From Pieris napi (Eukaryota > Arthropoda > Insecta > Lepidoptera > Pieridae), in NCBI RefSeq assembly GCF_905475465.1, contig NC_062243.1, positions 10,626,267 through 10,690,266 on the forward strand: a stretch of 64,000 nt of DNA, written 5' to 3'. Numbering within the stretch: position 1 is the first letter of the stretch; each line of letters starts with the position of its first letter. The notes beneath the pieces were generated by a model. It was given only the letters and a program-made list of their open reading frames with translations, was not told where the DNA came from and did no database searches. Below, one piece after another: positions 38,106 through 50,700 of the stretch. Position numbers and translations under genes: made by a program.

Positions 38106-41100
38106 GCCAGTGGAACAACTTAGCGATTTTATATCTCGAATATTCTTAGTACTTCGGTCATCTTTACGTAACATGACAATGAACTCTCTTTATACACGTA
38201 CAAAATTATGATAGGGAAAGCAGTAGTACTGCGTATAGCTCGACGGGGCTAGAACTCATAAATACCAAAGTCATAAATTTCTCATTGAAATAGTTAATTA
38301 TATTGTTAATATTTTCGAAAAAAGTGCGAGCATCGTTCGAGGAAACTGACGGATCAGCACGCGTTACATTTAAACGTATTGTTAATTAGGTATTCCTAGC
38401 GTAGTTGTTACATATGGACAATAGTTTTACTTGTAAAAATATTTAGTGAGCTTTGCACTTGCATATCATAGAGAAATTGTAAATAACCCACATTTTAAAA
38501 CATTTAATTTTACGTGGAACAAAATTTTAGCTTTCGAATCTAATTTAAATCCCTTTAGAATTACAATTTATTTTTGTACTCGTACAAAACAATTCGTATT
38601 CTCCTTAGTGAACTTACCGGGATTACGGTATCACTTTGGTGCGAACCGGTGCCATGATTCGGTTGTTTTAGAATATACGAACAACTAGGTGCAGATTATA
38701 CACAAATGTTTTCCAGGACTGGCTTCCTTTTGGATGAGCGTTTTGAGCTAATAAGATTCCTTTCGCCCTTTACGTAGATGTTTATTGATCGCTAGTTGTA
38801 TTGCCTAGTGTAACAGTTGTAGGCAGTAATGCTTTAAATGTAGTTTTTAAGAAGAATTACTCATTGGAGTTCTTACATATCATTGAGATTTCTCCTTGTA
38901 ATTGCGGTTTAATTTTCTCGAGGATTTTACAATAACCTCCGTTTTAACTTTCGTACGGGTCCAACCGTTAGACTTCGTAATTAGATAACCTAGAATTGTA
39001 ATGTATTTGTATGATTCGCTCAACGTTTATACCAAAGCACAAATACCCATCGATTCATACGAATTTCGGAGCTTTTGCATGTTAATTTAATTCACAGTAG
39101 TAATAGTCTTTTTCTATGAAATTCAAAATCAAAATCTTAGTGAAAATCAATTTGGCGCACTTTTTTCTTACATACGTTGTACGTCGTTCAGGCAACGATG
39201 TATTGGCACAGAATTTCTTTAAAAGATTCGACTCGTTTGGTTGTTGTGATGATTAACATTTTAATTTAGTTTTTGAACTCGGTTCTCGCGGTTGAAGCGA
39301 TCAAAGTTAACGAAGTCAGCCTCCATATTCTTCTACGTTTTCTAAGAAGTTCTAGTCTTTGCGCACAATTATATAGAAATAATGGTGCTTTTCTTGATTT
39401 CATGTGATAGCTAAGAGACCGTTTCGTTTCTGAGTTTGAATTCAGTGTAAGTTATTTTTAGGAGCTATTATTACGTAAGCCTTTTCGTGTCATATTTTCT
39501 TAATTATAATTTCACTCACCTTGTAGTGCCACGGGCTTTTATGTTTTAGGTAATCGTAGGATACGTAGTCATGTTGCAGCTTTGAACAAGATTTTTGTGC
39601 TTTATCGCTAAATACTCATGCGTGAATGTATTATATTTAGGGTCTAATTTAAGATTTATATGATTTTTATGCAAACTTTTTACATCTAAGTACAGAACAT
39701 AAGTACATGTGATTCAATCGTTGATTGCTTTCTAGTTGTTTAATTTGATATTTTTGTGGAGTCACAAATTATTAAGTAACGTTTTAATTGAAGTATTTGG
39801 GATGGATTTTGATCCAGTTGACCATTATATACTCACGTCCCGTTTACTCGAATGCTCTCTGTATCGCTGATTTTTTGTATTATATTTTTAAATCAATTTC
39901 GTCATAATATTTACGCAATCGTATTTGTTACATGGAGAAAAATCTGAATTTACACGACATATCTGACAAAATGGTTAGTGTGCTACGATAAGATTTTGAA
40001 AAAGAAATGTCAAAATCAATGTATTATATAATAATCGATTAGGTAAGTGATAACTGTATTTTGTAACGGTTTCTTTCTCTAAAATGTTAAATTAACAATT
40101 TTCCATCGCGCTGTGCACCTCCGCTTCTCGTCTATTAGGCATAAATTGTTATTTCGTGCATAATACTATCATATCAGCGGTTGTGTTGTGTTGTGTCTGT
40201 CGGACACAGCGCAACAGAATTGTAAATAATGTTATGGCTGCGCGGACGCCTAGTGTTGTGCATACAATTTGTACCGTCGGATTTATATTGTTGAAGTAGT
40301 GAGTTAATAAGTAACACTCGTTTGTCAATTGCACTCGTCGCTGTTTCATATTGCGCTGATTTTCCAGTCATCAGCCTATCCGGACACAGCGTCCGGCTCG
40401 TGACTGAAAAATCAGCATTAGCGTAGTATTCAGATCGTAGCTGGGTTAACGCCTACGTCGTTGAAGTCGTAGACGTGCCGCCACTTAATTTTTAATAAAT
40501 GCACCAAGTTTTATTACGGCATGTCTATGAGTTTAGTTCATTGTATATTATAGAAGGTGTGATCTGTCCTTATTTCTGTATTAAAACGTACAGCTGTGTA
40601 CTGCCCTATTTGTTGAGTTAACAAAGATCCGGCCAGCATTCACCCGTCTGACCTTGACCTGTACTGAAATCGGTAGCGTACGCATTGCGGCCTCGCGACC
40701 GGCTACCGATTCAAACCAATTTTCCTGAAAATGTAAACCGATTTCGACCTGTTTTAATTATTATTATCACAATACTCTTATTTTACGACGGCTGAAATGT
40801 TTTACGTTTTGGGAAATGGTTGAATTTGCCGGAATGAGGACAGATTCCCGCCCGTTTTGTGGCGCGCGCTTGTCGCAACGCATAATTGACCAGTATTTAG
40901 ATATTACTACTATGCTCAATTTCCATGTCTGTATGTTTGTATAATGTTAAAATTTAATGTTTTTAGAAATTGAATATACTTAGTGAACCCGCGTAAATGT
41001 CTTCCGTTTGGCACTTTTCATACGATCATGCACTTTGGTACCGGCCGATGGTAATAACGAGTCTAGTGCACAGCAAATATGCGATTTGTGATACGGATTT

Positions 41101-44100
41101 TCAGTGTGGCAATAGATGGCAGAGCTGATTTTCTTAAATGTATAGTTATATATTTTTTCCAAATGAAAAATCGAATGAAATGAACCATTTAAAGCCTTTG
41201 GCATTGTGTACTCATTTACGTTATTAATAAATATTATAGTATGAATTGTGTTTTTCTTATACATTTCCTGACCGTTTCAAAATATGTTTCTCGGCAAAGG
41301 TGGATGATTAAATAAAACGGTGGCGTGGCGTGGTAAATCAGAATCGGCCACGCTCAAGAATTATTGAAATGCTTTTCTGAATAGCAGTGATTGGGCAATG
41401 ATAGTGTAAAGATAAGATTGCAAGTTTCCTTGATAATAAAGTAATCACCCTTAGAACTAAATAATTAAAACATTCGGCATGACAGATAATCTAGTAAGCG
41501 ATAAAGAATCGCACAGTAAAGTTAGTGCACCTTGCGTGATAACGTGTATGTGAGGAAATGTTTTGAGTTTTAAATCGTGGGGAATATAATGGTGCTGTGT
41601 CCGCCGTTTCGGTGGTCTTCTAGAAACAGGTTTGACCTGACGACTGCAGTGGCTGAGAGGCGAGATGTTGGGCGACGGGAAACATTCTATGTGAGATATT
41701 ATTTTTCCTTCAGCGTCTTACGTGCATCTATAAAATTATTAGATTTTTACCAAAATATTCAAGACAAAAATGAAGCAACAAATCGAACCAAAACGGCTTC
41801 TTCTTAGAACCAGGTTAATTAAATAAGTTAAATAATTACATATAAGGTATGTATGTGACGCTAATTGAAAGGAATAAAATCAAAATTATCATTTGTAATC
41901 TTGATAGCTTCGATAATATTCGAAATCACAGCTAATTTAATTTTAATTAATGATTGTAGAGGGCTTATTGAGAAATCGTAATACTTGTTAATGACCGCGA
42001 CATTGTCTAGGATAAGCGAAAAGATGGTCTTTGTGTATAAATAACTAAGCTATCGCGGAATATGCTTTAAATTAATATTAAGAATATCCACAACCTGCAT
42101 CAGATGCACACCCTACATACACACCCTCACGTATATACCCTGACTTACACAACAAAATCGAATTAGGCGTACTTGGTTGGCGTACTTAATGTATCGTTTT
42201 GATTTCTTTAACAAGAGATGCATAATTAATTCACAAAAAGACACTAAAAGTAACATGCTACTATAACTAAAATAAAATCTGAAGAAAAGGTATAAATAAT
42301 AGTATGTATAAACAGACATGTAAAAGCTCAGCTTAAGGTTAATTTACTCATAATTAATATATAAAAGTATTTTTAAATAAATTCAAAGACTGAGCTCGTC
42401 TGATATGAATAGGTAAGGAATTCCAAAGCAGGATACTTTTACTCTGTACTCAGTTTTATGAGAAGAGCTACCTAATTTCAAGAATTAGGTTGTCTAAGGA
42501 TCGCAAATCAAAAGTACCGCCAGAGAGGAACATAAAATTCTGCTTTAATTAACTAGGGGTTTTAGGATTAAAAAGAGCGTTATAGAGAAGTTGTAAAATG
42601 TGCATCTTACGCCGCATCTTCATCCCGACATAAAATCTTCAATGATTATCATACCTATATACTACATACCTATATTAAAATCGCGACCATACGAGAGAAT
42701 TAGGAATGGTGTTTCGACTGTAACCTATTAGATATCAGTCGAAACACGTGGTCTTTCTGGTTGTCGCATATGTATAATATTACAGAAAATGCCGCCGCTA
42801 ATGTAAAATAAATTAAAACATAAAATAACCTGATCTGAAATTGCTTAAAGTTTCAGTTATTTTACTTTCCTCTTAGGATCCTTAAATAAATTCATAAGAA
42901 TTCTTAATAGGCCGACAAAACAACTGCGAGCCCTTTAGCCATGTAGGTATAATTCTATATAGTATTAATCTGTTCTATAGTAAGTTATAAACTTATAACA
43001 AAAAAATAATTAATCATAAATTCTTTTAATCATTATTAATTGCTTTTAGAAATAAACTATAGTTTATAGAATGCTCACTTATACATATTAGGATTCAATG
43101 GAATTTTGTGTTCTATGTTCTTCACTGAGCGTTTATCGCATACAAATTACGTGTTTTAAATAGCTTGATGGCCTGTTTTCGAAGTAGGCTCAGACTCCCG
43201 TTTACGAGTACTTCATAGTGGAGTCATTCAAATATATTTTTTATGCTTGTCTAAAATAATATTATAAATATAGTTTTCTAAATATTTTATCAGTCTTATT
43301 AGTGTTGATTAGATATTATTATAATTTTGTAGTCAGTAATTGATTAATATTGAAATTAAAATGAGGATGGGAATAGTTGAAAAATAATAATAATTTGTTT
43401 ATTGGTCAGATAACACGGTTAAATGATCCCGGGTAACATAGGTAAAAAGGTTGCTTACAAAGACGTACCGTACCGTATAACAGTATGCATGAGACTTGAT
43501 TGATGCCACAATTCGCAACCCCTGATATAGGTATCTCTGTAAATATGCTCTGAGAAGACACCACAACAATTAACCAATGATGCCGTGGAGTCTTTTTCAT
43601 TCAATACGCTATTTTTATGGCCTGGCAAAAACTTCTATCAAGTATGAAGTCAACCACAGTTCAGCTACACACCATGTTAAAAAAAATTGGAATAAATAAA
43701 AATGGAATTGCAGTTCTAGTCCAATATATATAATGTGCACAATGCACATATTTTAGGATCCTTTGTTTCAGTATTATCAATGCGCCATCGTTTATTTATT
43801 TATATATGTTCTAAAACAATGTGTACATGCATAAAATATACAAGAAAATTTTACCCACATACACATAAATTATATTAGAACAAAGGCAAGCTAGCAAGGG
43901 AAAAATTTATATACATACACATTACACATACACTTTAATTAAATTAGAACAAAATTAACGAGCAACCACAAAAAAAAACAATAATAACTCAAACTAAATA
44001 GAAACTTAAGCCTCATTAAGAGCGTGATAAAAAAGTTACGATAAGTTTTTGTATAATATCAATATTTTCATCAATGTTAGAAATTAAGTTGTATCTCGAT

Positions 44101-44371
44101 AGCACTATTCAACTTCGTTTCACATATCCCAAGGATTAACATAAACCGAATTTCAAAAAAAGTATCTATATTTCATACTAAAAAATAGTCCTAGTTTCAC
44201 ATCGAGGCAAAGTATAAAAGTGAATTAGTTCTCGGAACTAATGCATTTATCTAGTGTTTTATGGTATTGTAAGCCTAACAATAATTGCAATATTGATTGC
44301 ATAGAACATTCTAGGACAATTGCTACTTCTTATTTACCTAAACATCTAACGTATGTCATTTGTAATCTTAG
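38106..44371. other. Probable Rbfox 3'UTR, then intergenic or 5' PKG DNA
   Basis: No coding frame is recognised. A possible polyadenylation hexamer AATAAA lies at 40494-40499. A paired stem-loop is at 40355-40416. A TATAAAAG motif at 44213-44220 could be a promoter, but the transcript it would start has no in-frame ATG for PKG. A LINE 3' tail remnant lies near 42893-42945. Confidence 0.4.
40355..40416 (+). other. Two-tier stem-loop
   Basis: A 16-nt arm gctgattttccagtca pairs with tgactgaaaaatcagc (one G-U), with an inner CCGGAC/GTCCGG stem (40380-40385, 40391-40396) and a 5-nt loop. It lies in the probable Rbfox 3'UTR. Confidence 0.5.
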
Positions 44372-44700
44372 GTTCTACCAGAGACCTCTGCAGACTCGCA
44401 AAATGGCAACCCAGAAATTTATAAAAAAAGCCTAGTGGTTCCTGACGTTGGCTCAAGTAAAAATTCCAGCTACATTAGCGTACAAAGCGAAAAATACAGA
44501 GAGAGCCAATCGAGGGATTCGGACAGTGGATCAGAGGACCAAAAAGTAAATTCTGCACGCAAAACAATATCTGAAATCGTACAAAGCAATCCCGAGAGAC
44601 GTATGAGGAGGAAACGTGGGGTGATCGCACCTCATGCACCGCTCGATACCTCCAGATCTCTGACAGATCTTCAATATGAGAAATATGCTAAAGACGAAGA
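44372..44700 (+). CDS. PKG exon 1 (of those found): N-terminal regulatory segment
   Basis: The frame opens after TAG at 44369. Acceptor aatcttag gives a start at 44372 (VLPETSADSQNGNPEIYKKS); a second possible acceptor starts 44382. Donor GA|gtaagt. Contains a Ser/Asp/Glu-rich stretch (SQSRDSDSGSEDQ) likely to be phosphorylatable, and RMRRKRGVIAPHAP, which aligns by eye with the PKG1 autoinhibitory RAQGISAEP. No Met suitable for a normal start, so an upstream exon is required. Confidence 0.8.
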
Positions 44701-47700
44701 GTAAGTGCTTCAACATAAGCTAAAATATTTTTATATAGTACTTGTTAGTTATATTAGTGTTGGCCTAGTGGCTTCAGCGTGCGACTCTCATACCTGAGGT
44801 CGTAGGTTCGATCCCCGGCTGTGCACCATTGGTGTTTATTTCTATGTGCGCATTTAACATTTGGTCGAACGGTGAAGGAAAACATCGTGAGGCATGTGTC
44901 AGGCACTGGAGGCTGATCACCTACTTGCCTATTAGATTAAAAAATGATCATGAAACAGATTCATAAATTTGAGGCCAAGACCTACAGAGGTTGTAGTGCC
45001 ACTGATTTATTTTATTTTACTTGTTAGTTATATAACTGCCGAAGCATAGTTTTATTTTTTATAATTTATTGTGTCAACGGCAACTGGGAGCTACATATGA
45101 AATAATATACTACTTATACTAACTAGGCCCAACGTCACATACATATATATAATTCGACATTCAATAGAATTATTTTTACAAGGTAATATAATAAAATCAT
45201 AATATGTTACATTAAACTGTTGTGGTATGCATAAATATAACGATAGCAGTCTTAAAACTTTAGTTTCATTGTTTACGATAGCAGTACCTAATATACTTTG
45301 TATATTCATTCACCGAAAATTTAATTTTCAGATCAATAGAACAAATAAAAATGGCTTTAATGGCGAATGATTTCTTAAAAAATATAATGGATGAAGATAG
45401 ACTTGGAGCGGTTGTGGAGGCCATGAGCCCTCAGGAATTCCCCGCTGGGAGTCTCATGATACGGGAGGGAGAAAGTGGCAGTCATTTATATGTGTCTGCA
45501 TATGGACAGTTCGAAGTGTTGAAAGGTGGTCAAGTGGTGAAGAATTTCGGACCTGGAGAAGCGTTCGGCGAACTGGCCATTTTGTATAAAGCCAAGCGTT
45601 TCGCGTCAATACGGTGTAAGCGTTATATAACTTTCTATTAACTTCTAACTTTGAATTGTTACGTAAATATTTGTTCTCAAGGGCCCAAAACTCCTAAACA
45701 AATAAACATCAATCGAACCCGTCCTATATTCATTAATGGCGTAGGCGTTCAAACGATGAGGCCAAATTTAAATTGTAAAACATATCGCACGATAATTCAA
45801 TTTAGGCCTTAATAAACATGAAAGGGAATAAAGATTTTAATTGCTTTTAATGATAACATTTAAAAAGAGTGTAGGGTATAATCTTCCAGTACCAAATAAA
45901 ACAATAGTTTTTTCTTGGCAATTTTATACATGTTTTAAGGGACAACTTTTGTCTAATAACGTATTTGTATTTATCGTGACTATTTGTTTTATACTTGGTA
46001 GGTACTTTTCTTTCGTGTTTCAGTAATTCAATGATTGATTGAAAAGTTAAACGGATATATGCTAATTCAAATATAAAATTCAGGTATAACAGAAGCAAAA
46101 GTATGGACTTTGGAAAGGCGTGTTTTCCAAAAAATAATGGTTCGAAGTGGGCGTCAAGAGCAGGAGGACAACATGCGGTTCTTATCATCTGTCCCTCTCT
46201 TGCAAGGAATCCATCCAATTGATCTTGCAAAAATTGCTGACTTTTTAAAGCGGGTAAGGATACTTTTTTTCTATGGTAATGTACCGTGTATGTACACGTA
46301 GCAACGGGACAATAAATAATATATTTTATTTTATTTATATTTAAGCGTAGCAAATTGTATGACGCAATAATGGTAAGGACACAAATATTGATAATTGGAA
46401 AGGGGCCGTTCAAGTATTACGTAAGCATATTTACTGCAATTTATCCCCCTCCCCCTCCTCTTGTCACTAAACGTAAACAAAGCGCTCAAATATAATAGTA
46501 CGTAAACGTATTATTTTTTTGTAGGAATCCTCGAAAACGCATTTCGTTTTCAAGCATAGACAATGTTTGGGTAATATGTGTAAAAAAGTAAATAAATACT
46601 TTTGACGTAATCACCAAATAAGAAAATCAAAGAAAACCTCCCCTTCCCCCTGTACCTATTGCTTACGTAATACTTGAACGGCCCCAAAATGATTGCATGA
46701 AAACGTAAAAGAACAGTATCTTGAATTTTAATTACTTTAGCAGCGCTCAGTGAAGCGAAAATTAAACATTAAAGAGATTACAAAAACGAATACCTACAAA
46801 TCATTCGAATTTAATTCGCATATACCATACGATGTATGTGTACACATTTGTTGGTATACAAATACTTTACAAACCTATGTTTGATATGGAATTGTTAATC
46901 CCGTTATTGTTTCTGTAAAAAAGTATTAAACAATGTATATTAAATCGGTCTCGGCGTTCATGTTTGCAACCTCCATGGAGTACTCCCAATATATGAAGCG
47001 ATGATAGAGTTTTATAGGGGTCAGAAATGCTGGCGATATCTCTTTTGGAGTATAAAAAATAAGGGACCTAAAATATAATAGTCGCAAAACTGCATTAATT
47101 CAACTTATTCACCTTACAGGAATTCTTTGCTTCCGGTACACCGGTGGTACGTCAAGGTGATAAGGGTGATAAGTTCTACATCATTAGAGGTGGTACGGTA
47201 GTGGTGACGAAGCGGGATGGTGATGGCGGCGAAAGACGAGTGGGTCTGCTCAAACGCGGGGAATACTTCGGCGAACAGGCTTTGCTGCATGAGGACCGAC
47301 GGCTTGCTACTGTGACAGCTTTGGCTCCAGGAGTCGAATGTTTGACATTGGAACGCGGGTACTATAAGCAATACATAGAATTCATTCTTTCATTCACTCA
47401 TTCTTTGGTTCAAAAGTATAAATTAGACATTCTTTGAACCATGTCACCTGCAAAAGCATACGAGCATAATAATCAAAATTATTACTTAAATGGTCTTCAG
47501 CTGTTCGTTTGTGAATCTATGCATTCTATTTGACGCATGCGCTTCCCAACCTCAGGGTCGTGGGTTCAGACCACAGATCAAATTGTCTTTTTGTGTGCAT
47601 TTAATAGCGAATATTAAATACGCACGTGTAGGAACTATCGTGAGGAAATCGGCATGCCTTTTAAGGAATATAAATTACTTTTAATTATTTTAATTTGGTC

Positions 47701-50700
47701 TTCCCACATTTTTTGATAGCTTTGTAATGTAGCTTGAAACGAAAGACATATATGTATATGTCTTCATAATCCTATATGCATTGTACTAGGAGTACAGGAC
47801 TTACTTGTAGCTTGGTTTGACATTACCATCAAGCAACAATGCACCAATGTAAAGATTAACGTAAAGTATTACAATTAATGTTACAAATATATTCTTTTTT
47901 CAGACCATTTACGGATTTATTAGGAAATTTGCAAGCACTCAAAAACGTTAGACACGCTGTGCCTAGGCCATCACAACAAAAGAAGACTTCGGAAGTAAAG
48001 AGTGGTAATTTTGCATTTTAATCCTTTCCGGGAATTTCTTTGAACTTGAAAGATAAGATTACTAAGTGCGAGGGTAATTAGTACCACGTTGACTCATAAA
48101 CAATCATAATTGATAGCGGCTTATATGAATGATATTTGAATGAAAAAATAGCATTGCATTATTACAAAAAATACAGACATTGTGTTAGGTACTTATTATA
48201 CCATATACATATTATAGACATAGGTACATAGTCAAAGTTTTAGTAGGAGCCCTCTTCGCAGGTATAGGCCTCCTACAAGAAATGATTAAACCATTATGAT
48301 TCCATAATTTCATAACGTTAAAAAATTTGGCCTTTTTTGATCTCTCTGCATCTTCTACCGCGTTTACCATGGAGATTGTTTAGAGAAGTTGTTCGGTCTA
48401 ATACCTGCAGCTGAGTTTCATCATCGGACGTTAAGGCAAAATACAAAATACCATCCGTATCACGTCGACGTCCGTCGTTCCACAACTGAGCGTTTCTTAA
48501 GGCAGTTTTTGCCGCGCATTACCACTATGTGGAACCAGCTGCCCACTGAAGTATTTCCGAACCAATTCGACTAAGGGCCCTTCAAGAAAAGAGCGTAACA
48601 AGTCTTAAAAAGCCGGCAACGCACTTGCGAGTTTCTGGGTGAGTGTAGTATCACTTAACATCTGGTGAGCCCGTTTGCCTCCTTTTACATTAAAAAAAAC
48701 CCAAAGAGGTTTAAAACCAATGGTATAATTAAATCTTTTTTATATTCCCAGAATATGAATACATAGAATTAAAAGACTTGGATATTGTGGGAACGATGGG
48801 AGTGGGTGGTTTCGGCCGAGTGGAATTAGTACAGTACAAGAAAGATACATCGAAAACCTTTGCGCTTAAATGCCTTAAGAAAATCGAAATGGTTCAACAG
48901 CAACAGCAAGAACACGCGTTTAATGAGAAAAATATCATGATATTGTGTAACAGTAGATTTATTTGTCGGTAAGTGGATTGTTTCTACTTTATACTACAGT
49001 GGAATCTCTATAAATAGAATTTCAAGGGAAATGCAAAATCGACTTAACAAGAATTTCGAGATATGTACATATGATTTAACTGCTGAAATTTCGACTTACA
49101 GAAGCGCGAATTCCAAGTAAGACGTCATAATATTTTACTAACTACGTTTTGAAATTCGAGTTATAATAAATGTATTATCAATACTTCGTAGGGAAATAAT
49201 ATTTTGTTCGAGTTACAAAGTCTTAATAATTCGAGATAGCACGTATCAGGGAAGGAAATGGCAATATTTTTCGAGTTACTGAGGATTTCGACTTACCGAG
49301 GTTCGAGTTATAGAGATTTTACTGTATTAGCAAGAACTTTAAACTCATTGAAAGTACTTTTGAGAGTACTTATGTCTTTAACCTCTTGAAAATTTTCAAG
49401 TTATGAACTATAAGTGAAGTCGATACATAATATTAAACAAATTTCAGATTATATCGCACATTCAAAGATAACAAATACATTTATTTCCTAATGGAGCCAG
49501 TGTTGGGTGGCGACGTGTGGACAATACTCCAAAAGCAACGGTACTTCCCCGAGAACATTGCACGGTTTATGGCGGCCTGTGTGGTGGAGGCCTTTCAGTA
49601 TCTGCACTCGAAAGATATAATTTATAGAGATCTTAAGCCTGAAAATTTAATGTTAGATAGAAAGGGCTATATCAAACTGGTACGTACATTTCATTTAGTC
49701 TTGTTTATTATTGTTATTGTTATTTTTTATCTTTTTAGTTTTAGTTATTAATAATTTTTAATTTTTAGTTATTATTATTGGGTGGTTGTTTGGATATTTT
49801 TTTCCTTTGATAGATTGCTTATGTACTATGCTTATGTAATTAATGTGTATGTGTGTTAAAGTTGTGATGTCATATTTTAGGCATATGTACACATTGTTTT
49901 AGAACGTTTAAATAAATAAAAAAAATATCTAGATAATAATAATAATAGCCTTTATTCCTGTAAAAAACTTATCCTTGTGCATAAAACTGTGAAGTACTAT
50001 AATCACCAATAATTAATCAGCAAGCCGGTTAATTTCTGTTTTACAATTGTCCTAGGACATAGGCTTCTTCTAAGATCTTCCACACCTCTCGGTGTCTAGC
50101 TTTACGTAGCCACATAGGGCCAGCTGCTCTATTTTGAAACTGTAACGTGTGATTAATCGCATAAGATTAAAGCATGAAAACCCTAATATAATCTGTGAGT
50201 TAATCATGTCATAGCAAGGCTGATAAAACGATACATTTGTTTGTATTGCATACAGAGGCAATAAAAACGTAATTACGCCATAAGTACCTATAGATGAAAA
50301 AAAAAATTGTTCCCTCAGAATTCGCCTATTGAAACATTATAGTTGAATTTTTACGAGTAATATATACATAATGTAATAAGATTTGAAGGTGCGTAGAATA
50401 TTGATGAGATACAATTAGTTTTAAACCTTACCAAAAAGTAAAGGCAGTAATCATCAGCAGAATTTGCATCTGTTTTCTTGATTATTTATATTACAGGCAC
50501 ATAGGTGATCGTCCATTAGGGGTCAACAAATGTCTTCGATTTCTGGGCAGTTTACCTTCACCGTACAAGCAACTTTCAATTGCTTTAAAGAAATATCCAT
50601 TGGTTCAGAGGACTTGAACGTACGACTCAGGGTTCAATGAATCCGTTTTTGACTCATTCGAGTCATACCTAGCGCTAAATCCCGAATTCTTTGTAGAAAA

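Noticed and set aside
44213..44220. TATAAAAG as PKG promoter
   Set aside because: Good TATA match, but a transcript from here has no in-frame start for PKG; TATA-like strings are common in AT-rich DNA.
44761..44830. Possible tRNA gene in PKG intron
   Set aside because: Part of a dispersed element with target duplications and several copies in the window; tRNA-derived SINE.
45847..46413. 188-residue minus-strand open frame
   Set aside because: It overlaps PKG exon 3 and AT-rich intron, has no domain-like features, and is antisense to a certain coding exon.
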